DNA from: Candidatus Methylobacter titanis | GTDB lineage: Bacteria; Pseudomonadota; Gammaproteobacteria; Methylococcales; Methylomonadaceae | Assembly (NCBI GenBank): GCA_029946125.1 | Contig: JAQSDX010000042.1 | Coordinates: forward strand, 1-32,120 | Direction of reading: 5' to 3' | Length of the DNA stretch: 32,120 bases | In this document: in pieces, positions 1 through 6,813 of the stretch | Layout: every line of letters begins with the position of its first letter | Position numbering within the stretch: position 1 is the first letter of the stretch | Notes under the pieces: generated by a model | Told to the model about the DNA's origin: nothing | The model's database searches: none | What the model saw: the letters and a program-made list of their open reading frames with translations, nothing else | Translations under genes and position numbers: made by a program

Positions 1-1
1 A

Positions 2-55
2 ACAGGCCTTGAGGGAATTGAAAGAACTCAGGGCTGCTTGTGCGTAACATCAGTT
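2..55 (+). repeat. 54-bp end repeat, left copy (inverted partner at right end)
   Basis: These 54 bases equal the reverse complement of the last 54 bases of the window, with no mismatch; identity stops exactly at the inner edge. In the frame starting at base 3 the repeat reads QALRELKELRAACA then TAA, which resembles the C-terminus of a protein, perhaps a transposase reading into the window. I do not recognise the family. The likely meaning is that both ends of the contig stop in copies of the same multi-copy element. Confidence 0.8.
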
Positions 56-59
56 CCTA

Positions 60-371
60 ATGCAAAACCAATATGAGGTCGATTCGCAAGTTGGCGAAGG
101 TGGGTTTCGAATAGATTTGGCAGTTAAGAATCCCAACGGAATGGGTTATCTATATGGTATCGAGTGCGATGGAGCTACTTACCATAGTGGATGGAAGGCT
201 AGATTTAACGATATTTGGCGTCAGAACATTTTGGAAAGCAAAGGCTGGAAAATCTTAAGAATTTGGAGTACAGACTGGTATCACGATAAACAAAATGTAC
301 AGGCCGAAATCTTAAAACAGTTAGCAAGCATTGATAATACTGGCTCGTCTGATGCGCTTTTAGAAATATGA
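60..371 (+). pseudogene. C-terminal fragment of helicase/REase_MTES_1575-type defence protein
   Basis: About 100 residues remain. They match the nuclease-like domain found at the end of very large DUF4011/AAA-helicase/DUF3320 proteins: VGEGGFRIDLAV, then GIECDGATYHS, then RQNILESKGWKILRIWSTDW. This is the REase_MTES_1575 fold of the PD-(D/E)XK group, with the D of FRIDLAV and the E/D of GIECDG as likely metal ligands. Full-length family members exceed 1000 residues, so nearly all of the protein is missing. The coding frame is cut at the 54-bp end repeat, which carries an in-frame stop (TAA at 48-50) before the ATG at 60. I see no ribosome-binding site for that ATG. It is best read as a relic of a defence gene truncated by the repeated element; the missing part might lie elsewhere in the genome. 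Confidence 0.7.
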
Positions 372-390
372 GCAAGTTAGTCCTGTAGGT

Positions 391-411
391 CAGGCATGCT
401 TTTTATGCCTG
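391..411. repeat. Hairpin repeat after the broken nuclease gene
   Basis: CAGGCAT, a 7-base GC+T5 loop, then ATGCCTG. The perfect 7-bp stem lies 20 bp after the stop of the truncated gene. It may be a terminator or one of the short palindromic repeats scattered in this window. The rest of 372-596 shows nothing else except the brnT promoter. Confidence 0.5.
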
Positions 412-555
412 CCATTTACAAGCTTCAATAACACAATAAATTCTAAACTTGCCCATCACAGAACACCAAAGAATCAGATAACGAAGAGCTATTGTCTGGG
501 TTTGGTTGATCTCACCAATTCCATAATACGATAAATCAAACAAACCATCCGTCAT

Positions 556-584
556 TTGTATTTACAAAAACAATACATTATATT
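556..584 (+). promoter_or_regulatory. brnT promoter with candidate operator
   Basis: TTGTAT (556-561), 17 bp, TATATT (579-584). An inverted repeat TGTATT-9-AATACA (557-577) overlaps the -35 and spacer, as expected of an operator for an autorepressing antitoxin. Predicted transcription starts only a few bases before the ATG at 597, and there is no Shine-Dalgarno motif, so the mRNA may be nearly leaderless. Confidence 0.45.
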
Positions 585-596
585 AGTCTTGCTTAT

Positions 597-893
597 ATGG
601 ATATTCACTACGAGAAAAACGGCGTCAGCTTTGTTTGGAATGCCCGCAAAGCTGCGGCGAACGCAATCAAACATGACGGGATTACGTTCGACCAAGCTGC
701 CGAAGCTTTCTTCGACCCGTTTTTAAAACTGGTTGATGCAGGACGCAATCATGAATCCCGTGATGCGGTTATCGGCTACGACGAAAAAGGCCGGTTGCTG
801 TTTGTTGTGCATATTGAACTTGAAGGTGAGTTTATCCGGCTTATTTCGGCTCGCAAGGCCACGCTAACGGAGCGCAATGATTATGATTTCTGA
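597..893 (+). CDS. brnT: BrnT family toxin (RelE-like ribonuclease)
   Basis: This is the toxin of a BrnT/BrnA type II toxin-antitoxin module, DUF497 family, whose members are RelE-fold ribonucleases that stop translation. The 98 residues have the family pattern: FVWNARKAAANAIKHDGITF near the start, then AAEAFFDP, an ESRDAVIGY segment, and the closing IRLISARKATLTERNDY. The length is usual for the family (about 90-100). It is followed by its antitoxin with a 17-bp overlap, the standard toxin-first order for BrnTA. A promoter with an inverted repeat lies directly upstream. No ribosome-binding site is visible before the ATG. Identification rests on clear motif agreement; activity is inferred from the family. 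Confidence 0.9.
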   Translation: MDIHYEKNGVSFVWNARKAAANAIKHDGITFDQAAEAFFDPFLKLVDAGRNHESRDAVIGYDEKGRLLFVVHIELEGEFIRLISARKATLTERNDYDF

Positions 894-1161
894 CACACTA
901 AAAAAACGCTTAACTAAAGACCGCCCCATGACTTCAATCACTCTGCGCATTCCGGTCGATGTGGTGGAGTCCATGAAGGTTATTGCACCCTGCAAAGGCT
1001 TTTCCGGCTATCAGGCTTTATTAAAGTCGTACATTAGCGAGTGCTTGCGCCGCGACGAAGCGCAGTTTGCATTGAGCAAGGAAGCCAAGTTGATTGCGGC
1101 ATTAAAAAAGCTTGGCGTACCTGATAGCATTATTGAAGAGGCGGCGCGTGAGGTGGCGTAA
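877..1161 (+). CDS. brnA: BrnA-like ribbon-helix-helix antitoxin
   Basis: This is the likely cognate antitoxin of the preceding BrnT. It contains SITLRIPVDVVESMKVIA, a ribbon-helix-helix strand and first helix, followed by GFSGYQALLKSYISECLRR as the second helix. BrnA proteins bind BrnT through one region and operator DNA through the ribbon-helix-helix fold, repressing their own operon. Translation may start at 877 or at the second ATG (883); GGAG at 869-872 lies 4 bp from the first and 10 bp from the second. The overlap with brnT suggests translational coupling. The C-terminus is helical and charged (KLGVPDSIIEEAAREVA). The specific BrnA assignment is from context plus fold. Confidence 0.8.
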   Translation: MIMISDTLKKRLTKDRPMTSITLRIPVDVVESMKVIAPCKGFSGYQALLKSYISECLRRDEAQFALSKEAKLIAALKKLGVPDSIIEEAAREVA

Positions 1162-1185
1162 CCATGACCGTGAATGAAGTCTCAA

Positions 1186-1238
1186 GTCTTGCATTGTGCG
1201 TAATTAAGCTTTCTTTAGAGGCATGCACAATGCAAGAC
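1186..1238. repeat. 14-bp perfect inverted repeat between the two left TA modules
   Basis: GTCTTGCATTGTGC (1186-1199) and its exact reverse complement (1225-1238) flank a 25-nt loop. It lies between brnA and the convergent GNAT toxin gene. There is no T-tract on either side, so it is not a classic intrinsic terminator; it could still block read-through between convergent genes, or be the trace of a small element. Confidence 0.6.
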
Positions 1239-1285
1239 CTTATATTCCCTTTCTTGGATCAGCCCATCCAAACTGACGAAGGTTA

Positions 1286-1795
1286 TTATGAGAGGTCGGC
1301 AAACTTGATAAGGTCTAGGGCGTAGGTTGGCGTTTCGGTTGGAAGGCGGGCAAAACCGTAATGCAAATAGAAGGCTTCCGCTTCTGGAGAAATGGCATGT
1401 GCAATCAAAAGACGGGCGGATACTTCTTTAGCCGCACGGGCTGACCTTTGCACTGCATCTTGAAGCAGGGCTTTGCCTAATCCTTGGTCTTGCCATCTCT
1501 GATCAATGGCTAAGCGTCCAAGTATTACCGCTGGAATCTGGCGGGGCATATTCCGACGCATGGAACCAATAACCTCTTGGCTAAAAATCTGCCCCATGCA
1601 AATAGCGTAGTATCCAATAACCTTATGCGAACCGGACGGACAAATAACATAAGTTCTGCTTGCTGATGCTTCCATATTGGCGAATGCCCGCTTATGCAAC
1701 CAAGTATCCAGCGTTTCCTCGCCCGAGCGGAAGCCCTCTGTATCATGCAGTACGATTAAATGATCAGGTGAACAAATTTTCTTATTTTCACTCAT
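1286..1795 (-). CDS. GNAT-type toxin (TacT-like tRNA acetyltransferase)
   Basis: TacT/AtaT-type toxins acetylate the amino group of charged tRNAs and stop translation. The 169 residues show the GNAT acetyl-CoA loop at about 100-107 (RWQDQGLG) after ILGRLAID, and the toxin-clade ending EAEAFYLHYGFARLP, where Tyr143 is the expected catalytic tyrosine. Early residues CSPDHLIVLHDTEGFRSGEETLDTWL match the N-terminal substrate-side motif of this group in composition and order (...FDSGEEXLDXWL). It follows its DUF1778 antitoxin with an 8-bp overlap, the normal antitoxin-first order. Convergent with brnTA. Toxin class is well supported; the exact tRNA target cannot be read from the sequence. Confidence 0.88.
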   Translation of the reverse strand: MSENKKICSPDHLIVLHDTEGFRSGEETLDTWLHKRAFANMEASASRTYVICPSGSHKVIGYYAICMGQIFSQEVIGSMRRNMPRQIPAVILGRLAIDQRWQDQGLGKALLQDAVQRSARAAKEVSARLLIAHAISPEAEAFYLHYGFARLPTETPTYALDLIKFADLS

Positions 1796-2078
1796 CCGAC
1801 CAAGGGGGATTGATTGTCCGCAATCGGTTCATCCCGTCAATCTGTTCTTGTGTTGCCGGTGTGTCCAGCCACTCCAATACGTTTTGGAATGTCTTGTTGT
1901 CTGCATAAATAGAGGTTTGGTCAAGGATCACATTCTTGGCTTCCTTAAGTGCTGAGGCCATCATAAATTGCGAACGATTTGAACCAAGCAACTCTGCCGC
2001 TTGGTCGATAAGCAATCTATCATGTGCTTTCGCGCGCAAGTGAATGTTTACTTCTGCGGGTGTGTGTTCTGTTCTCAT
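1788..2078 (-). CDS. DUF1778 ribbon-helix-helix antitoxin (TacA-like)
   Basis: This is the partner antitoxin of the GNAT toxin. VNIHLRAKAHDRLLIDQAAELLGSNRSQFMMASALKEAK is read as the DUF1778 strand-helix-helix DNA-binding domain. The C-terminal part (LEWLDTPATQEQIDGMNRLRTINPPW) contains the toxin-neutralising helices, ending with the common LRTxxPPW motif. I chose the ATG at 2078 (96 residues); a longer TTG start at 2093 adds five residues and has no better ribosome-binding site. The promoter just upstream has overlapping inverted repeats, consistent with autoregulation by the antitoxin-toxin complex. Confidence 0.87.
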   Translation of the reverse strand: MRTEHTPAEVNIHLRAKAHDRLLIDQAAELLGSNRSQFMMASALKEAKNVILDQTSIYADNKTFQNVLEWLDTPATQEQIDGMNRLRTINPPWSDE

Positions 2079-2113
2079 AGCCTTTAATGCCAATTAACTA
2101 ATTTCTTGTTAAA

Positions 2114-2160
2114 AGTATCTGCTAAATGTGTTACACATGTCAACACAGTGCTGCATGTGT
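2114..2160 (-). promoter_or_regulatory. Promoter/operator of the GNAT toxin-antitoxin operon
   Basis: Reading on the minus strand there is TTGACA (2143-2138), 17-18 bp, then GATACT (2119-2114). Two palindromes overlap it: TGTGT-T-ACACA at 2127-2137 in the spacer, and ACACATG (2133-2139) with CATGTGT (2154-2160) across the -35. Such sites are typical operators for ribbon-helix-helix antitoxins. Confidence 0.6.
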
Positions 2161-2161
2161 T

Positions 2162-3694
2162 TTAATCCTGCTCAGCCTTGCTTGCCAATACCGACTGATC
2201 CATTAGCCGACTCAACCAAGCCTCTGCCGTTGTTTTATTGATTTTCAATACACTATTCGGAAAGAAGCCAATTCCCAATATCAGCAATGCCGACACGCAC
2301 AACAAGGTCAGTTCTCGGGGACGCAAATCCTGCACCTGCTTGACGCTAGACTGGGTGATCGGGCCGAAGAAGGCGCGACGGGTAAAGGACAGCATATACG
2401 CCGCGCTGAGTATCGCGCCGATCAGGGCCGCGATGCTGATGCTGGGATGCGCCAGCATGGTGCTGACTATCAACAGTAATTCGGCCGGAAAACCGCTGGT
2501 GCCGGGCAAGCCCATGCTGGCCAGCGCAAATAAAAAATAAAAACAGGTTAAGCGCGGCATGACTTTAGCCAGGCCGCCCAGATGAATGGCTTCGGTACTG
2601 CCCAGACGATGCTGGATAAAACCGGCCACCAGCATCAGGGAACCGGCGACCATCGTGAAGTTCAGTAACTGGAAAATCGCCCCCTGTATGCCCTGCATAT
2701 TCAAGGAGGCAATGCCGACGATAACCAGTCCCACATGGCTGACGCTGGCATAAGCCAGCAAGCGGCGTAAATTGGTTTGTTGCAGGGCGATTAGTGCGCT
2801 GTAAACCAGCGTAATCGCGCCGAGTATGCCCAACACCCAGCTGTATTCAACCGCAGCGGACGGCGCCAGCGGCATGGTAAACCGAATGATGCCGAAAGCG
2901 CCGAGTTTCAAGCCGATTAATAAGGCTGTCATTTGCGTCGGACCTTCCATAGCGACAGTCGGCAGCCAGGTATGGAAAGGCACTAAGGGCGCTTTAACGG
3001 CAAAGCCGAGCAGTAATAAAATAAATACCAGCGTCTGCAAGTGATCCGGCAAGGCCGTTGCCAATAATACCGGCAAGCTGAAGGACAAGTCCTGCGGAAT
3101 ACTGCCGCCCACCGCCGTGGCGTGATTCATCGCCAGGATGATAATCGCAAACAATAACGGCACGCCGCCAAACAGCATAAACAGCGTGTATTTGATTGCT
3201 GCGCTGCGCCGTTCCGAGCCTATACCCCATAAACCGATTAAAAAGAAAATAGGCGGCAGGGTCAGTTCCCAGAACAAAAAGAACAGCGCCATATCCAGCG
3301 CCGAAAATACGCCGATAGTCACGCCTTCCAGCGCCAGCAATAAGGCTAAATGAAGTCGGGGCATCGTTTGCACCGAATTCCATGACGCCACGATCACCAT
3401 GAAGGTTAACAAGGCGGACATCGGCAAAAACAACACAGAAATGCCGTCTACGCCAAGCAGATATTCAATATTCAGGCCGGGTATCCAGGCATACCGCTCG
3501 ACCAGTTGAAAACCATCGCCTAGGTCGGCATTAAATAGTTGCACCACCCTCAGCGTTGCGATCAATTCCAGCACGGCAACCCATAACGCAATGTTTTTGG
3601 CCAGTTGGATATTACGAATAAACGTTACCGCAATCGCGCCTGATAAAGGCAGCAAAATAAGCAGGCTTAACAGGGGGAAACTGGCATTATTCAT
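2162..3694 (-). CDS. NuoM/MrpD-like proton-translocating membrane subunit (dab operon, gene 5)
   Basis: A polytopic inner-membrane protein of the complex I/Mrp antiporter family (NuoM type), 510 residues with about 14 hydrophobic segments. The canonical channel residues are present: Glu143 in LFFLFWELTLPP (TM5), Lys234 in GFAVKAPLVPFHTWLP (TM7) and Lys263 in GLKLGAFGIIRF (TM8). It is the last gene of an operon containing DabA and DabB and overlaps the preceding gene by 8 bp, so it is probably part of a membrane complex coupling cation flow to inorganic-carbon capture. No other complex I genes are nearby, which argues against a respiratory Nuo role. There is no strong ribosome-binding site, and the overlap suggests translational coupling. 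No terminator is evident before the toxin-antitoxin genes. Confidence 0.85.
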   Translation of the reverse strand: MNNASFPLLSLLILLPLSGAIAVTFIRNIQLAKNIALWVAVLELIATLRVVQLFNADLGDGFQLVERYAWIPGLNIEYLLGVDGISVLFLPMSALLTFMVIVASWNSVQTMPRLHLALLLALEGVTIGVFSALDMALFFLFWELTLPPIFFLIGLWGIGSERRSAAIKYTLFMLFGGVPLLFAIIILAMNHATAVGGSIPQDLSFSLPVLLATALPDHLQTLVFILLLLGFAVKAPLVPFHTWLPTVAMEGPTQMTALLIGLKLGAFGIIRFTMPLAPSAAVEYSWVLGILGAITLVYSALIALQQTNLRRLLAYASVSHVGLVIVGIASLNMQGIQGAIFQLLNFTMVAGSLMLVAGFIQHRLGSTEAIHLGGLAKVMPRLTCFYFLFALASMGLPGTSGFPAELLLIVSTMLAHPSISIAALIGAILSAAYMLSFTRRAFFGPITQSSVKQVQDLRPRELTLLCVSALLILGIGFFPNSVLKINKTTAEAWLSRLMDQSVLASKAEQD

Positions 3695-5234
3695 GTGGGT
3701 CGTTGTCGTCGGTGGAGGGTACGCCGTGCATCGGATATTGCTTGCCGATTTCAGCCGCGTCCTGGTCGATAAAATTCAGCCACGGGGTCGTGTAAAATCC
3801 GGTGCCGATCAGCAGCAGACAAATCATCGCGGCGATAATGCGCTCGGTTTTGACTGGATGGTGCGCACAGCTGTAGGGCTGTACAGCACGTTTGGACGCC
3901 GCCATAAAAATTCGCTGAAAAGCCCATAACAGGAACGCGGCGGACAACAGGTTGCCGACCAAAATAGCAATGGCCAGTAACCAGCCATATTCCTCAATAA
4001 TGCCTTCAACGAGCAAATGTGCCGCATCAAAACCGGTGGTACCGGGCATCACCATCGTACTCAGTGCGGACAGCAAAAACAGCAAGGCCAGCGTACCGTT
4101 GGTGTTAAATAACCCGCCCAGCCGGGGAATAAAAGCGGTGCGGGTACGCTCGTAAATCAGACCGATGCTGAACAACATACCCGCCATCGCCAGACCGTAT
4201 GCCACGGACAGCAATAGACTACCTTCCAGGCCGTTCGCATTAAAGCAGAAGGCGCCAATGACCAGCATCCCTGTTTGGCTGATGACCGCAAAAGCCAGCA
4301 ACCGCCGAATATTGATCTGCATTAATGCCAGCAAGGCGCCGTAAAAAATGCTGATCAGGCCCAGCGTCACCACAAAGCCGGCCCATTGTTCGACGACCCC
4401 GGGCACCATCGGTAAGATGAAGCGAATGGCTGCATAAATGCCCAGCTTCAAGCCGACCAGAAACACCACAGCACTGGCGACCGTGCCTTGTTCGGCCAAT
4501 ACCGGCAACCAGCCGTGAAACGGAAATAATGGCATACGGATCGCAAAGCCGAAAAACAGCAGGATAAAAATCAACACTTCATCATGCAAATAGGCGTTAT
4601 TCTGTTTTAGCGTCACCCAGTCGAAGGTCAATGCATGGCTGGAATCGATTAAGCCGAAAGCCAGCAGCAAAAAACCCGCCAGGGTCAACAACAAACCGCT
4701 GACCCAATATTGCAGCAATAAGACCACAACCCAGCGCCGTTTTTGTCCGGTTCCGGCATGCACCGTCAGCAGCACGACGGGAATCAGTTCCAGCACACAC
4801 CAAAACCAGAACTGCAAAACATTCAACGCGACAAAAGCGCCGATCAATATCGTTTCATAACCCAGCAGGCAGGCAATAAACAGCCGGTCGGTCACATGAC
4901 GGGTAATCAGCGTATAAATCAACGCCAGCAAGGTTAAAATGGCGGTCAGCGGGATAAATAAAATATTGGTCCCATCAACGCCGACACGATAACTAAGACC
5001 GGCAAAATGCAGCTGTTCAACCAGATGAATACCGGGAAGACCAGAATCGAAAACAGTCAGCAGATAGAGGCTAAGCAATACCGTCAACAGCGCTCCGGCA
5101 AAACCAAAACGCAACGCAACCCTTGGTGAGCGCGACAACAGGATAGCAATCATGGCCAGCAGAGGAACCAACGTCAACGTAGTGAGCAGCGGAAAGGCCA
5201 CAGATTCCGACCAGGGAGTCACAGTAATATCCAT
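3687..5234 (-). CDS. Divergent NuoM-like membrane subunit with altered channel residues (dab operon, gene 4)
   Basis: A NuoM-family polytopic protein of 515 residues. I chose the ATG at 5234 because GAGG lies 5 bp upstream; a TTG at 5252 would overlap dabB. Compared with the other two NuoM-like proteins of this operon it is unusual. In TM5 the motif is FWCVLELIP, so the position of the canonical Glu is Val147 and a Glu appears two residues later (149). In TM7 the conserved Lys is Arg233 (AIRMPLFPFHGWLP). The Lys in TM8 is kept (GLKLGIYAAIRF, 263). The stretch after HGWLP is AEQGTVAS instead of the usual EAPSPVS type. It may be a structural or regulatory antiporter-like subunit, or one with changed ion handling. 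It overlaps the next gene by 8 bp and follows dabB after 7 bp. Confidence 0.83.
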   Translation of the reverse strand: MDITVTPWSESVAFPLLTTLTLVPLLAMIAILLSRSPRVALRFGFAGALLTVLLSLYLLTVFDSGLPGIHLVEQLHFAGLSYRVGVDGTNILFIPLTAILTLLALIYTLITRHVTDRLFIACLLGYETILIGAFVALNVLQFWFWCVLELIPVVLLTVHAGTGQKRRWVVVLLLQYWVSGLLLTLAGFLLLAFGLIDSSHALTFDWVTLKQNNAYLHDEVLIFILLFFGFAIRMPLFPFHGWLPVLAEQGTVASAVVFLVGLKLGIYAAIRFILPMVPGVVEQWAGFVVTLGLISIFYGALLALMQINIRRLLAFAVISQTGMLVIGAFCFNANGLEGSLLLSVAYGLAMAGMLFSIGLIYERTRTAFIPRLGGLFNTNGTLALLFLLSALSTMVMPGTTGFDAAHLLVEGIIEEYGWLLAIAILVGNLLSAAFLLWAFQRIFMAASKRAVQPYSCAHHPVKTERIIAAMICLLLIGTGFYTTPWLNFIDQDAAEIGKQYPMHGVPSTDDNDPHE

Positions 5235-5241
5235 CAGAACC

Positions 5242-6813
5242 TCAAAAAGCAACGAGCAATGTTATCAACACAAACAACACCAGATAGCGGGGTCTAAGCA
5301 CTGATTGTTCAAATTTATTGGCGATATGTCCAAGTTGGCGGCCATACTTAATCGTATCTTTACCGATGCCGCGCAACACAAGACGGTCTTCGAACCAGTG
5401 CAGGATGGCTGCCGTCCATTCGGTGAGTTTCCCTGCCAGCCCGCTGCCTCGGGCAAATTTATCGGCGTCATTATCCAGTTTCGCGCCGACTATCTGTTCT
5501 TCCAGTTGCGCCAGTGACGATATCGCCTGGATGACGGGAGCAGCTCCGCCCATAACCCGGTCAACGATATGATCGTCAAAATAGCTCAGGTCATGCGCCA
5601 AGCCGCGCACCGGTTTGACCAGCGCCCAATCGGTAATCGGATCCAGCCAGAAACGCTGCACCGAGGCCACATATCTCCAGGCTGGGGTATCGCCTACAGA
5701 AGCTTTGCGCTGCGAACTGTCTACGCTCAGACCGTGCACATTATGCATCAGCGATGGCGCAGTCAGAAACAGATAACCACGCACCACCGCATGGGCACAA
5801 AGATGCCAACCGGCCAGTTGCCAAAACCCCAATCCGCATTCCAGAAACATCAGGCCCAATTGGCCGGAGGTCGCAAAAATTAACGAACTTTTAACGTCGG
5901 TCTGGGTCAGCCCAACCACAAAACTGTACACAGCGGTGATCAAACCTACGACAGCGAGCACCGCCATTGCCAGGGTTGAATATTCAAAAACCGGCCTTAA
6001 CAAAATAATCAGATAGACACCGGCATGCACCATGACCGCGCCGTAAAATACCGCGCTCGACGGCGTAGGCCCTTCCATCGCACGACCCAGCCAGGAAGTG
6101 AAAGGCAGTTGCGCCGATTTGGCAAAGGCGGCAACCGAAAAAGACAGCGCAATCGCGGTCACTTCACCCGAGCTCAACTGAGCCGCAGCAGCATTCAAAT
6201 CATTCCAGTTAATGCTGCCAACCCAAGCATACGTTAAGCCGATCCCCAGAATAAATCCGGCATCGCCGATACGATTGGTCACGAAAACACGCGTCGCATT
6301 AGCGGCGGCAACCGGGCGATCGTAAGCATAGGCAATCAAAAAATAAGAACTTAACCCGGCAATTTCCCAGCCGATAAAAGTGCCGACGGCACTACCCGAT
6401 AACACCAGCAGCAGCATCGCCGAAGAAAACAGGCTCAGCATAAAAAAGAAGCGGTGATAACCGGCTTCCCGGTGCATGTAGTTCATTGAAAAGCGGATAA
6501 CTAGGGCTAGCAGTACTGCAAACAGCGCCGCCAAACGCACATGAAAACCAGTAGTGATAAAGTTTACCGGTATGTCCAGCGTGTCGCTGTTCAGCCAATG
6601 TCCCAGCGTGTATGTGCCGGTATTTTTACCCAGTAAATCGGCACCCAGCAAGGCCAAAGCCAACAGGCAAGACATGGTAATCGCCCAGCCCACAATATCG
6701 GCAGTTATGCTTTCACCGGTTTCGCCGTCGATGAAACCGAATAGATGTCCCAAGCCGACAACCGCAGCTGCGGACAAGGGCATTAAGGGAATCAGAATGA
6801 CTAATGCATCCAT
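5242..6813 (-). CDS. dabB: DabB: NuoL-like membrane subunit of the inorganic-carbon pump
   Basis: DabB is the cation-translocating partner of DabA in DAB carbon-uptake complexes. The 523 residues carry the NuoL/MrpA core: MHREAGYHRFFF, then Glu150 in FIGWEIAGLSSYFL (TM5), Lys232 in AKSAQLPFTSWLGRAMEGPT (TM7) and Lys308 in TDVKSSLIFATSGQLG (TM8). The usual HAATM of respiratory NuoL after this is YGAVMVHAGVYL. The core ends near residue 360; a polar amphipathic stretch follows (about 365-500), then one last hydrophobic helix, PRYLVLFVLITLLVAF. It is therefore shorter than E. coli NuoL (613). Its ATG directly follows the TAA of dabA with no gap, which suggests coupled translation and joint assembly. 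Confidence 0.88.
   Translation of the reverse strand: MDALVILIPLMPLSAAAVVGLGHLFGFIDGETGESITADIVGWAITMSCLLALALLGADLLGKNTGTYTLGHWLNSDTLDIPVNFITTGFHVRLAALFAVLLALVIRFSMNYMHREAGYHRFFFMLSLFSSAMLLLVLSGSAVGTFIGWEIAGLSSYFLIAYAYDRPVAAANATRVFVTNRIGDAGFILGIGLTYAWVGSINWNDLNAAAAQLSSGEVTAIALSFSVAAFAKSAQLPFTSWLGRAMEGPTPSSAVFYGAVMVHAGVYLIILLRPVFEYSTLAMAVLAVVGLITAVYSFVVGLTQTDVKSSLIFATSGQLGLMFLECGLGFWQLAGWHLCAHAVVRGYLFLTAPSLMHNVHGLSVDSSQRKASVGDTPAWRYVASVQRFWLDPITDWALVKPVRGLAHDLSYFDDHIVDRVMGGAAPVIQAISSLAQLEEQIVGAKLDNDADKFARGSGLAGKLTEWTAAILHWFEDRLVLRGIGKDTIKYGRQLGHIANKFEQSVLRPRYLVLFVLITLLVAF

Noticed and set aside
1164-1325. A 53-codon open frame directly after brnA
   Set aside because: It includes the 14-bp inverted repeat and runs antisense into the GNAT toxin gene; its product resembles nothing known. 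Probably chance, though GAGG is 10 bp upstream.
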